A stretch of 64,000 nt of DNA from Hygrocybe punicea (GCA_963556145.1 OY744468.1:2728001-2792000); one strand, 5' to 3'. Shown: positions 44,402 through 56,446, counted from the first letter of the stretch. Made by a program: numbers and translations. Notes: generated by a model not told the origin, from the letters alone.

Positions 44402-46638
44402 ATGAGTTGGGTCGTTCCCGAATATCTTGAAATCCTGAAAAACCATAAGCAGGATTACCAAAATGCCCCTGACAGGGACAGCAAGACAGTGATCATTAAA
44501 AGAATTCGTTCGGAAATAAAGAAGAAGAGCAGGGAAGTTGTTAAGGATGGTCACATTGAGGGTTTGGCCAAAGTACTTGAACTTCGCCTTATAAGCTATA
44601 CTCACATATAGGCTGACATCACGTTCTATGTAGAAAATCATCATATGGTTGAAGAATCACAAGGATGATGGACATGAGGATGCTGGCAAAAAGAAGACTC
44701 GAGCGAAATTTGTCAGAACATGGGACTTACGCGCTGTTGTGGTGGAGAAGATGAAGGAGGAAATAAAAGAGAGAATCCAGGAGCTTTCAGGTGGAAAGCC
44801 CGGAAGCAAGGAGTTCATCGCCGTATATAAAGATGCTTGCATCTGGGTCATGGAGAAGTTGACCCCCGAAAGAAGGGCAGAGTTTGAGGGTCTCGCTGCG
44901 GAGTGGAATAGTGGGAAACTAACAGATGAAGTGCGGAGTAGGTAAGTGAAAACCTTTTCTCACATCGTTGTCTTCTACTGAAGCCTCTGGGGTAGCAATG
45001 CGGAAAATTCGATGAGCAAGGTGGTTAGCAAGTTTGTAAAGGAATTGGATGTGCAGATGGGGGCGAAGGTGCTTGTCTTGGTTGGCTGGAAGGATCGGAA
45101 AGGCGTTGCTCAAACAACGAAGTAATATTTCACCTGCTGCAAATTATTTGAACTCACCCAACATTATCGGTAGATTTGAAACCCACAACATTCAAGGGGA
45201 AATTTTTTCAAAAAGCAAAACTTTCCAGGACGAGGTGATGAAATTATGGAATGAGTGGGTGTTTACCGAATATGGTATGTTCAAGGTATCATCAACATTC
45301 ACTTCTCTGATCATACATTAGATGAGCAGAGTGATGGAGAAGAAAGTGATGTCGACAAGGGAAAGGGTCCCAGCCTGCCCAGGAAGGAACACGATAAGAG
45401 CGTGCCATTTGTCTTGCAAGTCGACGAGTTTGGTGCACCCATCCTCCCTGACACAAAGGGGATGTCACTGCCGAAGAAGAAGGATGTCTTTAGGGCATTT
45501 GTGACAATGTCCTACCGTAAGTTGAGCAGAATGACTGGAATAAAACACGACTCACCATATGTTGCAGGCCAATATACGAACAACCAGAATGCGACAGTCC
45601 CATGGTTGAGGATAAGAGATTCCCTGGGGGAATTTATAGATGCTGAGTATCTCCCCAATGGACAGCAGATAATGGAGCCGACAAAGATGAAGAAGGACCA
45701 GCTGAAGCTGGTCTTTGACCACTGGGAGAACCGGCAGGCAGGCGGGTTGGTGGCCCTCAAATTCAAGTCTGCGAGGGCCTCAGATACAGAGAATCTGTTG
45801 AAGAACAAAAACGCCAAGAAAAGGAGATATGTGGATATTTCTGATGATGACGACATCTCGGACAACGAGCCTGGACCTTCAACACGGATTGAGTACGGGG
45901 CCGCAAGCACATTGCCAAATCGATCGTAAGTGATATGCATTATCTGCCCCATGTGCATTTCCATTTGTTTATCTGGTTGTTTAGTCCAGCCGCAGTCGGC
46001 CCAGACAAAGAGGCAAGATTTGCATATTTACAAACCTTGAACGACAGTAGGCAATACCTGAGTTTGGTCAAGTTTTGCTATGACCATTATGTGAGTAATA
46101 CATTTCAAGAATACGTGTTGAAATGAATAACCTGGGTCAGGAATGGGACGTCAATAATCCTGAACATGCCTGGATGTCATGGAGTTACCCCGGCCAATTT
46201 CTGCCGCCTGAGTTCCATGATGGCAATGCTCTAGAAGAGATCATGGTATGGATGGAGACGTTGCAATATCTGGCTGACATTGCAGTTATTCTATTGGTCA
46301 TTGGCCTGGCCTTACGAGAATTTGCGGCCGCTCACTTCACCGAAGGCGACTTCGACTCTACCAGGGGGATTCCCGAATATGTGTGGGGATCTTCGTACAC
46401 CGCGGAACACACTCACAAGTTGTTGGAGAGAGCAGATAGGCTGAGGACATTCTTGGAAGAGAAAGAGGAAGAGCATGAGGTTGAGGATCCACCTGGACCA
46501 CCCAGTGGGGACAAGGGCAAGGGCAAGGGCAAACCGTGCCATGGCGGAGGTGCTGGGGGAGCATCATCAAAAAGAAAGGACAAACCCAAAAAACCTAAGA
46601 CTGGACATGTGAGGACCAGTGAGAGGTTAAGGAAGTGA
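44402..46638 (+). CDS. Hypothetical basidiomycete protein with basic tail
   Basis: Opens M-S-W-V-V-P-E-Y-L-E-I-L-K-N-H-K at 44402. Exons encode a Lys/Glu-rich helical domain (F-V-R-T-W-D-L-R-A-V-V near 44715 and L-T-P-E-R-R-A-E-F-E-G-L-A-A-E-W-N near 44862), then V-L-V-L-V-G-W-K-D-R-K-G, an acidic linker, M-T-G-I-K-H-D-S-P-Y with V-P-W-L-R-I-R-D, then an acidic V-D-I-S-D-D-D-D-I-S-D segment, N-P-E-H-A-W-M-S-W-S-Y-P-G-Q-F, and a final Gly/Lys-rich tail ending R-T-S-E-R-L-R-K. It belongs to a type I have seen as multi-copy basidiomycete hypothetical proteins; no enzyme motif. The position between the JmjC gene and a 44-bp array suggests module cargo. Exon borders near 45120-45170 are uncertain. 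Confidence 0.65.
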
Positions 46639-46969
46639 TATTCTCTGGTCTGGCTGCAAGCTTGGTCTTCATATCTGCAATGCTCCAGAGTCAATGTGTT
46701 AATTTTGTCATTGTTTCCTTGTCCTGTCTGCATGATGTGATGTGTATCATTTGCTACATTGAAATGCATAATGTTTCAATACAAATATGGAAAAGTGAGG
46801 TCCAGTAAGAGGTGGAATGACTGGTAAAAAATGTGGTTATTAAAGTTCAGGGAGGTGAGAATATGTCCTGATATCTGCAGCGTATATCTACAGAATGTCA
46901 GGAAAGAGATTTCGTTATCCTCTGGATGTGGATGCCAGTGTAGAGTAAATATTACCTTAATCTTGGCCC

Positions 46970-48190
46970 ATCCAATGGCAGTGGAAAAGAAATCTCCCTC
47001 TCTGCCAGGGGACAGATATATCACATCCCCACGTTTGGTGGGAAATGTTGGTCCCCCTGATGTCGGCCCATCCACTGCTAGTGGGGAATAAATATCCCAC
47101 CGAAGCCAGTGCCAGTGCGGAATAAATATCCCACCCCATCTCGGCCCATCCAGTGCCAGTGGGGAATAAATATCTTACCCCACCTCGGCCCATCCACTGC
47201 CAGTGGGGAATAAACATCCTACCCCACCTCGGCCCATCCACTGCTAGTGGGGAATAAAGATCCCACCCTATCTCGGCCCATGCAGTACCAGTGTGGAATA
47301 AATATCCCACCCAATGTGGGCCCATTCAGTGCCAGTGCGGAATAAATATCCTACCCCATCTCGGCCCATCCACTGCCAGTGGGGAATAAATATCCCACCC
47401 CATCTCGGCCCATCCAGTGCCAGTGGGGAATAAATATCCTACCCCATCTCGGCCCATCCACTGCCACTGGGAATAAATATCCTACCCCATCTCGGCCCAT
47501 CCAGTGCCAGTGTGGAATAAATATCCCACCCAATGTGGGCCCATCCAGTGCCAGTGGGGAATAAATATCCTACCCCATCTCGGCCCATCCACTGCCATTG
47601 GGGAATAAATATCCTACCTCACCTCGGCCCATCCAGTGCCAGTGTGGAATAAATATCCCACCCAATGTGGGCCCATCCACTGCCATTGGGGAATAAATAT
47701 CCTACCCTACCTCGGCCCATCCAGTGCCAGTGCGGAATAAATATCCCACCCCATCTCGGCCCATCCAGTGCCAGTCGGGAATAAACATCCCACCCAATGT
47801 GGGCCCATCCACTACTAGTGGGGAATAAATATCCTACCCCATCTCGGCCCATCCAGTGCCAGTGGGAAATAAATATCTGACCCCATCTCAGCCCATCCAA
47901 TGCCAATGGGACATAAATATCCCCTCCCATGTCAGCCCATCCAATGCCAGTGGAAAATAAATAACCCACCCCATCTCGGCCCATCCAATGCGAGTGGGAA
48001 ATAAATATCTAACCCCATCTCGGCCCATTCAATTCTAGTGGGAAATCCTTATTTCTAACTTTATGGGCCCATTCAATACCAAGGGACAGAAATATCTCGG
48101 CTCATCTCGGCCCATCCAATACAATAGGTCTGGATTTTATCTCGGCCCATCTCGGCCCATCCACTGGGATTGGACCTTTAGCCCATCGGC
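46970..48190 (+). repeat. 44-bp-period tandem array 2
   Basis: About 27 units of CTCGGCCCATCCAGTGCCAG plus TGGGGAATAAATATCC and TACCCCAT; the period is 44 bp. It is the inverted counterpart of array 1 and lies 3' of the 44402 gene. Its outer end continues CCCAATGTTACTGGGAAAGA and ATACGCTGCAAGG, a tail that resembles the one after array 3 (63840-63870). The 330 bp between 46639 and 46970 holds no gene. Confidence 0.92.
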
Positions 48191-48319
48191 TCTCCCAATG
48201 TTACTGGGAAAGATACGCTGCAAGGGCTCCACATTCAGTGTATATACATATACAGACCATGCACATTTATAAGCTGATTGATACCTGTGCTGTTTGGTGA
48301 ATGATAGAATAGTCAAAAG

Positions 48320-49660
48320 TACAGCAAGACTTACTTTTCTTGACGTCAACAAGGCCACCAGGCCCACTACAGGGAGGTTGCCTGGCAAGGAAATCAGGGG
48401 GATTCACCTGCCCTTTCATTCCAGGTTGACCGGCAGCGGCAAGCGCCCATTTCTGAGGATGGGCCACCACCGGTTTGGCACGCACTGATGCCACAACTTG
48501 CGCTATGAAGTAGTGGTCTGAAATAAGTAAAATTGTCAGCAAGCCTATTTGCCGTGACAAAACATGATGGACAGAGCAGCTGTAATGAAAGGGAATCACT
48601 ACTATAAGACGACGTATATCACCTGTGAGTCAACCTGTCAACATGGGTAATATTAAAATGAGCAGACACACACCTCGGTTGTAGCCAGGAATACCGCCAG
48701 GTCCGCTGCAAGGAGGTTGCCCGGCAAGGAAATCAGGGGGATTCACCCGCCCTTTCATTCCAGGTTGACTGGCGGCAGCAAGCGCCCATGTCTGAGGACC
48801 GGCCACCACCGGTTTGGCACGCACTGATGCCACAACTCGTGCTCATGGATAACTTATCTGAATGCAGTAAAATTGTCAGTAAGCCTATTCACCGCCACAA
48901 AACATGATGGAAAGAGCAGCTGTAATGAAAGTGAATCACTACTAAAAGCGCAATATTAAAATGAGAAGACACACACCTTGGATGTAAACGGGTATACCGC
49001 CAGGCCCGCTGCAAGGAGGTTGCCTGGCAAGGAAATCAGGGGGATTCACCCGCCCTTTCATTCCAGGTTGACCGGCGGCAGCAAGCGCCCATGTCTGAGG
49101 ACCGGCCACCACCGGTTTGGCACGCACTGATGCCACAACTCGCGCTCATGGATAACTTATCTGAACGCAGTAAAATTGTCAGTAAGCCTATTCACCGCCA
49201 CAAAACATGATGGAAAGAGCAGCTGTAATGAAAGTGAATCACTACTAAAAGCGCAGTATTAAAATGAGAAGACACACACCTTGGATGCAAACGGGTATAC
49301 CGCCAGGCCTGTTGCAAGGAGGTTGCCTGGCAAGCAAATCGGTGAGATTCACCCACCTTTTCATTCCAGGTTGACTGGCAGCAGCAAGCACCCATGTCCG
49401 AGGACCGGCCACCATCGGTTTGGCACGTACTGATTCCACAATTAATGCATGTGGAAACCTTGGCAGGAAGCTGTAGAAGATCAATCGCAGTGACAAACAA
49501 TCAGTCACTTACGAATATTCTAAGTGAATGGCATTCAGCAGAGACATAACAAACCACTCACCATTCGGGTAGAAGAATGATATGTGACCTAAAGTGCGTG
49601 GCATCCCATAATGCGAGATTGTTGCCCGGTACAACAATCTCGCAGTGTGGGATGTACAAT
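48320..49660 (-). other. Four tandem exon-like units (possible gene with duplicated exons)
   Basis: A block of about 300-340 bp is repeated at roughly 48335-48520, 48675-48840, 48980-49145 and 49285-49450. On the minus strand each encodes V-R-A-K-P-V-V-A-G-P-Q-T-W-A-L-A-A and P-P-C-S-G-P-G-G, then a GT splice-donor-like end. Units 2 and 3 have TGA just 5' of the conserved part, so if spliced they must use a different acceptor. A further open segment at about 49577-49670 (I-P-H-C-E-I-V-V-P-G-N-N-L-A-L-W) ends in GTGAGT. A real transcript is possible but not certain. Confidence 0.45.
49612..49644. repeat. 13-bp perfect hairpin
   Basis: TGCGAGATTGTTG and its complement CAACAATCTCGCA separated by 7 nt (CCCGGTA). 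It lies inside the open segment at 49577-49670, where it would also fold in the RNA. Confidence 0.75.
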
Positions 49661-49728
49661 GATGAGGGGGAAAACAACGAAGGATGGGAAAAAGAATTCA
49701 ATCAGCGCTTGTGATTGGTTGTATTTGT

Positions 49729-49863
49729 TCACGTGACAAACGTGGTTGGTTTTCATCACGTGAAATGACTTGACTCACATGATGTGGCCAAGTTTGGATG
49801 GTGACAAGTCACATCCGTGATGTCACGTTTGGACGTCCAAACGTGACATCACAGGCGTGACTC
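49729..49863. promoter_or_regulatory. CACGTG cluster with 36-bp perfect palindrome
   Basis: Two TCACGTGA words (about 49729 and 49758), TCACATGATG, GTGACAAGTCAC, then a 36-bp palindrome with no loop at 49817-49852 whose half is GTGATGTCACGTTTGGAC. It lies 5' of the minus-strand units at 48.3-49.7 kb. From here to 50030 no gene is seen. Confidence 0.6.
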
Positions 49864-50455
49864 GTTGTTGTGTGCATTCATATACTGGCTAGGAAAGTCG
49901 TAAATGGCAGTGTTGCAAAGGCCCGTAGTTACGGAAACGTCAGTACTGTATATTGTTACATTTGAAATTCATGCTCTGGGCAGGAAGCTTGTGAATGGCA
50001 CTTTGTTGCACAGACATTTAATTACAGTGTCACTTCAGTCAACCACCTAGCCCCAACTAACTAGATGTAACACAACTCTGTAGGTGTTCCATCTAAGTGT
50101 TCATATAACCATGGTACTCCCAAGGACAATTTATTGCCCCAGGGACATTCTGACTGTAGGCAAGCATAGGGTTATATTTTTATCCCTAGGGACAATTTCC
50201 AAAGAAGACCAAAGGCTGAATAGTTATCCCAAGGGATGATTTTGAGAAAGGATCATGGCCTGAAATATCATCCCATGGGACATATTATAATACCATCAGG
50301 GAGAATATATATTTTCCTGGGATATATTCTCAACCAGGTGTTGCCTCAGCTCAAGCTGATGTTTTTTGAAAAATGGCTATAACATTGTAAATAAAATAGG
50401 TAAAATTATGAAAATATTTGTGTGCATAGATTAAAAGGCCTAGGGACTGTAATTT

Positions 50456-50773
50456 CATCCCTTGGGATATGTATTTCATCCCTTGGGATATTTATTTCGT
50501 CCCTTGGGATATTTATTTAATCCCTTGGGATATTTATTTCGTCCCTTGGGATATTTATTTCATCCCTTGGGCTATTTACTTTATCCCTGGGGATATTTAT
50601 TCCGTCCCTTGGGATATTTATTTCATCCCTTGGGCTATTTATTTCATCCCTTGGGATATTTATTTCATCCCTTGGGCTATTTACTTTATCTCTGGGGATA
50701 TTTGTTTTATCCCTTGGGACATTTATTTTATCCCTTGGGACATTTATTTTATCCCTTGGGATATTTATTTTAC
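50456..50773. repeat. 21-bp repeat in left arm of the fold-back element
   Basis: About 15 units of the type CCCTTGGGATATTTATTTC, period 21 bp, so all three frames stay open. The right-arm counterpart (55650-55790) has about half as many. Confidence 0.85.
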
Positions 50774-50779
50774 CTGAGA

Positions 50780-51460
50780 AAAGCCCATGGGACATATAGA
50801 ATATCCCATGGGATACTTATCTTGTCTAGAAAACAGCCCATGGGACATGTAGAATATCCCATGGGATACTTATCTTGTCTTAGAAAACAGCCCATGGGAC
50901 ATAGAACATCCCTTGGGATACTTTCACTATTACAGAAACAGCCCATGGGACATGAAAAATATTGCTTGGGATATTTACGTTAACCAAGAAAAAGCCCATG
51001 GGACACATAAAATATCCCATGGGATATTTACTTTACCCACAAAAAAGCCCATGGGACATATAAAATATCCCTTGGGATACCTTTGTTATCGCAGAAACAG
51101 CCCATGGGACACATAAAATATCCCATGGGATATTTACTTTACCCACAAAAAAGCCCATGGGACATATAAAATATCCCTTGGGATACCTTTGTTATCGCAG
51201 AAACAGCCCATGGGACACATAAAATATCCCTTGGGATATTTACTTTACCCACAAAAAAGCCCATGGGACATATAAAATATCCCTTGGGATACCTTTGTTA
51301 TCGCAGAAACAGCCCATGGGACATATAAAATATCCCTTGGGATATTTACTTTATCCACAAAAAAGCCCATGGGACATATCAAATATCCCTTGGGATACCT
51401 TTGCTATCAAAGAAACAGCCCATGGGACATATAAAATATCCCTTGGGATATTTACTTTAC
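50780..51460. repeat. About 53-bp repeats with palindromic TCCCATGGGA
   Basis: Roughly 12 units of AGCCCATGGGACATATAAAA and TATCCCTTGGGATA, at spacings near 53 bp. Inverted counterpart at about 55130-55640 in the right arm. CCCATGGG is itself palindromic. Confidence 0.8.
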
Positions 51461-51859
51461 TCAAAAAAGCTCCAATCTACAGGCTGGTGGGACTGCCTGC
51501 TTGCTCAGCATCTGCCAAGTCACACAATAATAATCATAGCAATGCCACATGTTACATAATTTTAATTTACCAACCACTCAAAATGGATATAACAAATTAA
51601 ATAATTATTTTACCTAACTACATGTTATTCTAATTTATCAGGGAAGAGACAGGGAGGTGGAGGAGAGGGGAATGGCAGGGAATGGGGGTGAGCAGGGGGA
51701 GAAGGGGCAGGAGGTGGATGGGAGGTGGGGATGGTGGATGGACAGCACATAGGCAGGGGGAGAAGGGGTAGGAGACAGCCAGGGGGAGAATGGAAAGGAG
51801 GAGGGAGGAGGGGGAGGGGAAAGGAGGGAAAGGGAATGACCAACAATACATACCGGTGT

Positions 51860-52690
51860 TCCCCTGGTGTCCACGCCCCTCGCCCTTGTCCTCGTCCTCG
51901 TCCTCGTCGTCCCCGTCGTCCTTGTCGTCCCGGTCCCCGTCGTCCTTGTCGTCCCGGTCCCCATCGTCCTTGTCGTCCTGGTCCCCGTCGTCCTCGTCGT
52001 CCCAGTCCCCGTCGTCCTCGTCCTCGTCCTCATCCCCGTACCCATCCGCCTTGTCCTTGTCCTCGTCGTCCCCGTCCCCGTCGTCCTTGTCCTCATCCTC
52101 GTAGTCCCCGTCCCCGTCCTCGTCCTCGTCGTTACCGCGTGGCCCTGTTCCCGTTCGCGTTGTCGTTGCCGTCCCGTTTGCCGTCCCGTCCTCGTCGTCC
52201 CTGTTGCCGTCATCCTTGTTGTCCCGGGCTCCGTGGTCCTCGTCGTCCCGTTCCCCCGTCCCGGTCGTCCTCGTTTCCGTCGTCCGTTGCCCCGTCCCCG
52301 TTCCCATGTTCGCTGTCCTCGTCGTCATCCTCGTCCTCGTCCCCGTTTCCGTCCTCGTCGTCCCTGCTGCCGTCGTCCTGTTCCCCGTCCCGGTCGTTCT
52401 CGTTTCCGTCGTCCGTGGTTCCCGTCCGCCCGCTGTCCTCGTCTTCGTTTCCTCGTCCGTGTCGTGGTTCCCGTTCCCCTTGCCGTCGTCTTCCCCTTTC
52501 GCGCCGTGGTCGCGTTCGTTCGTTTACCCCGTCGTCCTCATTCCCGTCGTCCTCGTTCTTGCTGTCGTAGTGGGCCTGGGTTGTCCCCGTTCTCGGCTGC
52601 ATACCGTCTCCTTGTCGCCCGCATGCGCGTCTGCTTGTTGCTGTTGCCGGGTTCGCGTTCGTTTGGCACGAGGGTGAGGGAAAAAAACCT
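51860..52690 (-). repeat. Low-complexity CGTCCT/GTCCTC tract (left arm)
   Basis: Imperfect triplet-rich tract. On the minus strand it reads mostly as Asp/Glu/Gly/Asn codons, on the plus as Pro/Arg/Ser/Val. Counterpart at about 53960-54700 in the right arm with altered length. Coding is possible (the strand that gives acidic repeats starts with M-Q-P-R-T-G-T-T at 52602) but is not supported by any other sign. Confidence 0.6.
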
Positions 52691-53108
52691 ACAAGTGTGT
52701 TTAAGTAGTCAGTAGAATGAAGAAAAAAGATAAAGAATAATTACCTGGGGTGCTCTGGCATCCGCACCCGTTGTCGCGTCGTTGTTGAAAACGAAGTCTT
52801 GTTGAACTCGCGCGCGAGAATTTCAACCGGGATTTGCCGATATCCCAAACAGGGTCGAGTTGCCATATAGGGAAGGGTGGCTGGATTTTCTTATTATTAT
52901 TACATGTACTACAGCACCTAAATGGCCAGGGCAAGACCCTGAAGAGATATAAGTATGCTATACCTACCCCACAGGGAGTTTTTGTATTTTATTTCATTTT
53001 ATATGGGGAGATATTCACAATGCATTCTATGCCTCTGCCAAAAATGGACCCTTAAACACCTAACTTTGCGACTACAGGTCTGAAAAATCTAAATTTAATT
53101 CTACGGGT

Positions 53109-53308
53109 NNNNNNNNNNNNNNNNNNNNNNNNNNNNNNNNNNNNNNNNNNNNNNNNNNNNNNNNNNNNNNNNNNNNNNNNNNNNNNNNNNNNNNNNNNNN
53201 NNNNNNNNNNNNNNNNNNNNNNNNNNNNNNNNNNNNNNNNNNNNNNNNNNNNNNNNNNNNNNNNNNNNNNNNNNNNNNNNNNNNNNNNNNNNNNNNNNNN
53301 NNNNNNNN
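53109..53308. other. Assembly gap (200 N) near the tip of the palindrome
   Basis: The left arm stops at TCTACGGGT (53108); its partner in the right arm is ACCCGTAGA at about 53483. The unread part matching 53433-53482 is only about 50 bp, so the 200 N are an arbitrary size. Confidence 0.97.
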
Positions 53309-53728
53309 GAGAATGTGTTGTAGCCAAAATGGATTTGGATCTTTGCATTGTGGCTAGACAATCAAAAGTCCGTATAATCATGATTCGAATGTGAGTGACA
53401 AGTTCATAATATTTTGGCTACAACACATTCCCCGCACCACCAACTACCAGGCACTTGTCTGGAACACAATGTACACCTTCCCTAGTACCCGTAGAATTAA
53501 ATTTAGATTTTTCAGACCTGTAGTCGCAAAGTTAGGTGTTTAAGGGTCCATTTTTGGCAGAGGCATAGAATGCATTGTGAATATCTCCCCATATAAAATG
53601 AAATAAAATACAAAAACTCCCTGTGGGGTAGGTATAGCATACTTATATCTCTTCAGGGTCTTGCCCTGGCCATTTAGGTGCTGTAGTACATGTAATAATA
53701 ATAAGAAAATCCAGCCACCCTTCCCTAT

Positions 53729-54061
53729 ATGGCAACTCGACCCCGTTTGGGACATCGGCAAATTCCGGTTGAAAGTCTCGTGCACGAGTTCAACAAGACT
53801 TGTCGCTTTCAACAACGACGCGACAACGGTGCGGATGCCAGAGCACCCCAGGTAAGTGGTCCATTTATGCTTTTCATTTATTCTACTAACTACTTAAATA
53901 CTTTTAGGCTTTTTTTCACGCACCCTCGTGCCAAACGAACGCGAACAAAACAAGCAGATGCGGATGCGGGCGACAAGGAGGGAGGACACAGCCCAGAACG
54001 GGGACAACCCAGGCTGACCACGACAGCAAGAACGGGGACGACGAGAATGAGGACGAGGGGT
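53729..54061 (+). CDS. Possible small spliced ORF in the fold-back element
   Basis: M-A-T-R-P-R-L-G-H-R-Q-I-P-V-E-S-L at 53729, then a GTAAGT donor after A-R-A-P-Q (about 53850) and an acceptor near 53908 that would give A-F-F-H-A-P-S-C and finish at TAA 54059. The left arm has an inverted copy with an indel in the same place. No known family; weak support. Confidence 0.25.
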
Positions 54062-56446
54062 AAACGAACGAACGCGACCACGGCGCGAAAGGGGAAGACG
54101 ACGGCAACGACAACGGGAACCACGACACGGACGAGGAAACGAAGACAATCGGGACGGGGGAACGGGACAACGAGGACCGCGGAACCCGGGACAACAAGGA
54201 TGACGACGACGACGACGACGACGGGGACGATGACGACGAGGACAGCGAGCACGAGAACGGGGACGGGAGCAACGGACGACGGAAACGAGGACGACCGGGA
54301 CGATGACGAGGACAACGGAGACCGGGACAACGAGGACAACGGCAGCAGGGACGACGAGGACTGAAATGGCGAGGACGGGATGGCAAACGGGACGGCAACG
54401 ACAACGCGAACGGGAACAGGGCCACGCGGTAACGACGAGGACGGGGACGGGGACGGGGACTACGAGGACAAGGACAAGGACGACGGGGACGGGGACGACG
54501 AGGACAAGGACAAGGCGGATGGGTACGGGGACGAGGACGAGGACGAGGACGACGGGGACTGGGACGACGAGGACGACGGGGACCAGGACGACGAGGACGA
54601 CGGGGACCGGGACGACAAGGACGACGGGGACCGGGACGACAAGGACGACGGGGACGACGAGGACGAGGACGAGGACAAGGGCGAGGGGCGTGGACACCAG
54701 GGGAACACCGGTATGTATTGTTGGTCATTCCCTTTCCCTCCTTTCCCCTCCCCCTCCTCCCTCCTCCTTTCCATTCTCCCCCTGGCTGTCTCCTACCCCT
54801 TCTCCCCCTGCCTATGCTGTCCATCCACCATCCCCACCTCCCATCCACCTCCTGCCCCTTCTCCCCCTGCCCACCCCCTGCCATTCCTCCTGCCATTCCC
54901 CCTCTCCTCTCCTCTCCTCCACCTCCCTGTCTCTCCCCTTATAAATTAGAATACCATGTATTTAGTGAAAATAATTATTTAATTTGCTATGTCTATTTTG
55001 AGTGGTTGGTAAATTAAAATTATGTAACATGTGGCATTGCTATGATTATTATTGTGTGACTTGGCAGATGCTGAGCAAGCAGGCAGTCCCACCAGCCTGT
55101 AGATTGGAGCTTTTTTGAGTAAAGTAAATATCCCAAGGGATATTTTATATGTCCCATGGGCTGTTTCTTCGATAGCAAAGGTATCCCAAGGGATATTTTA
55201 TATGTCCCATGGGCTTTTTTGTGGATAAAGTAAATATCCCAAGGGATATTTTATATGTCCCATGGGCTTTTTTGTGGGTGAAGTAAATATCCCAAGGGAT
55301 ATTTTATATGTCCCATGGGCTGTTTCTGTGATAACAAAGGTATCCCAAGGGATATTTTATATGTCCCATGGGCTTTTTTGTGGATAAAGTAAATATCCCA
55401 AGGGATATTTTATATGTCCCATGGGCTTTTTTGTGGGTAAAGTAAATATCCCAAGGGATATTTTATATGTCCTATGGGCTTTGTCTTGGTTAATGTAAAT
55501 ATCCCAAGCAATATTTTTCATGTCCCATGGGCTGTTTCTATAAGAGTGAAAGTATCCCAAGGGATGTTCTATGTCCCATGGGCAGTTTTCTAAGACAAGA
55601 TAAGTGTCCCATGGGATATTCTATATGTCCCGTGGGCTTTTCTCAGGTAAAATAAATATCCCAAGGGATGAAATAAATATCCCAAGGGACAAAATAAATA
55701 TCCCAAGGGACGAAATAAATATCCCAAGGGACGAAATAAATATCCCAAGGGACGAAATAAATATCCCAAGGGATGAAATTACAGTCCCTAGGCCTTTTAA
55801 TCTATGCACACAAATATTTCCATAATTTTACCTATTTTATTTACAATGTTATAGCTATTTTTCAAAAAACATCAGCTTGAGCTGAGGCAACACCTGGTTG
55901 ACAATATATCCCAGGAAAATATATATTCTCCCTGATGGTATTGTAATATGTCCCATGGGACAATATTTCAGGCCATGATCCTTTGTCAAAATCATCCCTT
56001 GGGATAACTATTCAGTCCTTGGTCTTCTTTGGAAATTGTCCCTAGGGATAAGAATATATCCCTACGCCTGCCTACAGTGAGAATGTCCCTGGGGCAATAA
56101 ATTGTCCTTGGGAGTACCATGGTTATATGAGCACTTAGATGGAACACCGACAGAGTTGTGTTACATCTAGTTAGTTGGGGCTAGGTGGTTGACTGAAGTG
56201 ACAGTGTCGCTGCTGAATAATGAACACCTTTGCCTTGATTTCAACTGTATATGTGGGCGGTTGGTGAAAATTAACGTTCACAGGTTTCACCGACCATCAA
56301 GGGATGTAGCACACCTGCAACAAACCTAGTGGCTAGGTGAATGAAATATCCCATACGCATACAAACATTTTCGTCCACACCAAACATGTGTGGCCAGCCT
56401 CCTTTCAGGAACAGCGTTCGTGCATGGCCTGTGTCTTCCGATCGTA

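Larger units (their letters stand above)
50031..56200. mobile_element. Giant fold-back element: 6.2-kb near-palindrome with terminal inverted repeats and 7-bp target-site-like repeat
   Basis: The left end CACTTCAGTCAACCACCTAG (50031) reappears inverted at the right end, closing at 56200 with GGTTGACTGAAGTG. The direct repeat ACAGTGT flanks it at 50024-50030 and 56201-56207 (8 bp if the next C is counted). From both ends inward: a divergent unique zone, palindromic TCCCATGGGA/TCCCTTGGGA repeats, a G/C-rich triplet-like tract, and a central part. Left arm 50031 to gap 53109; right arm about 53433 to 56200. The tip has a smaller hairpin (GAATGTGTTGTAGCC at 53311 pairing near 53417). Arms differ by substitutions and repeat number, so they are not one sequence misassembled. 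No transposase seen. Confidence 0.85.

Noticed and set aside
51725..52715. Pro/Arg/Ser- and Val-rich ORFs in both arms of the fold-back element
   Set aside because: Mutually overlapping low-complexity frames on both strands; at most one could be coding and none shows a domain.
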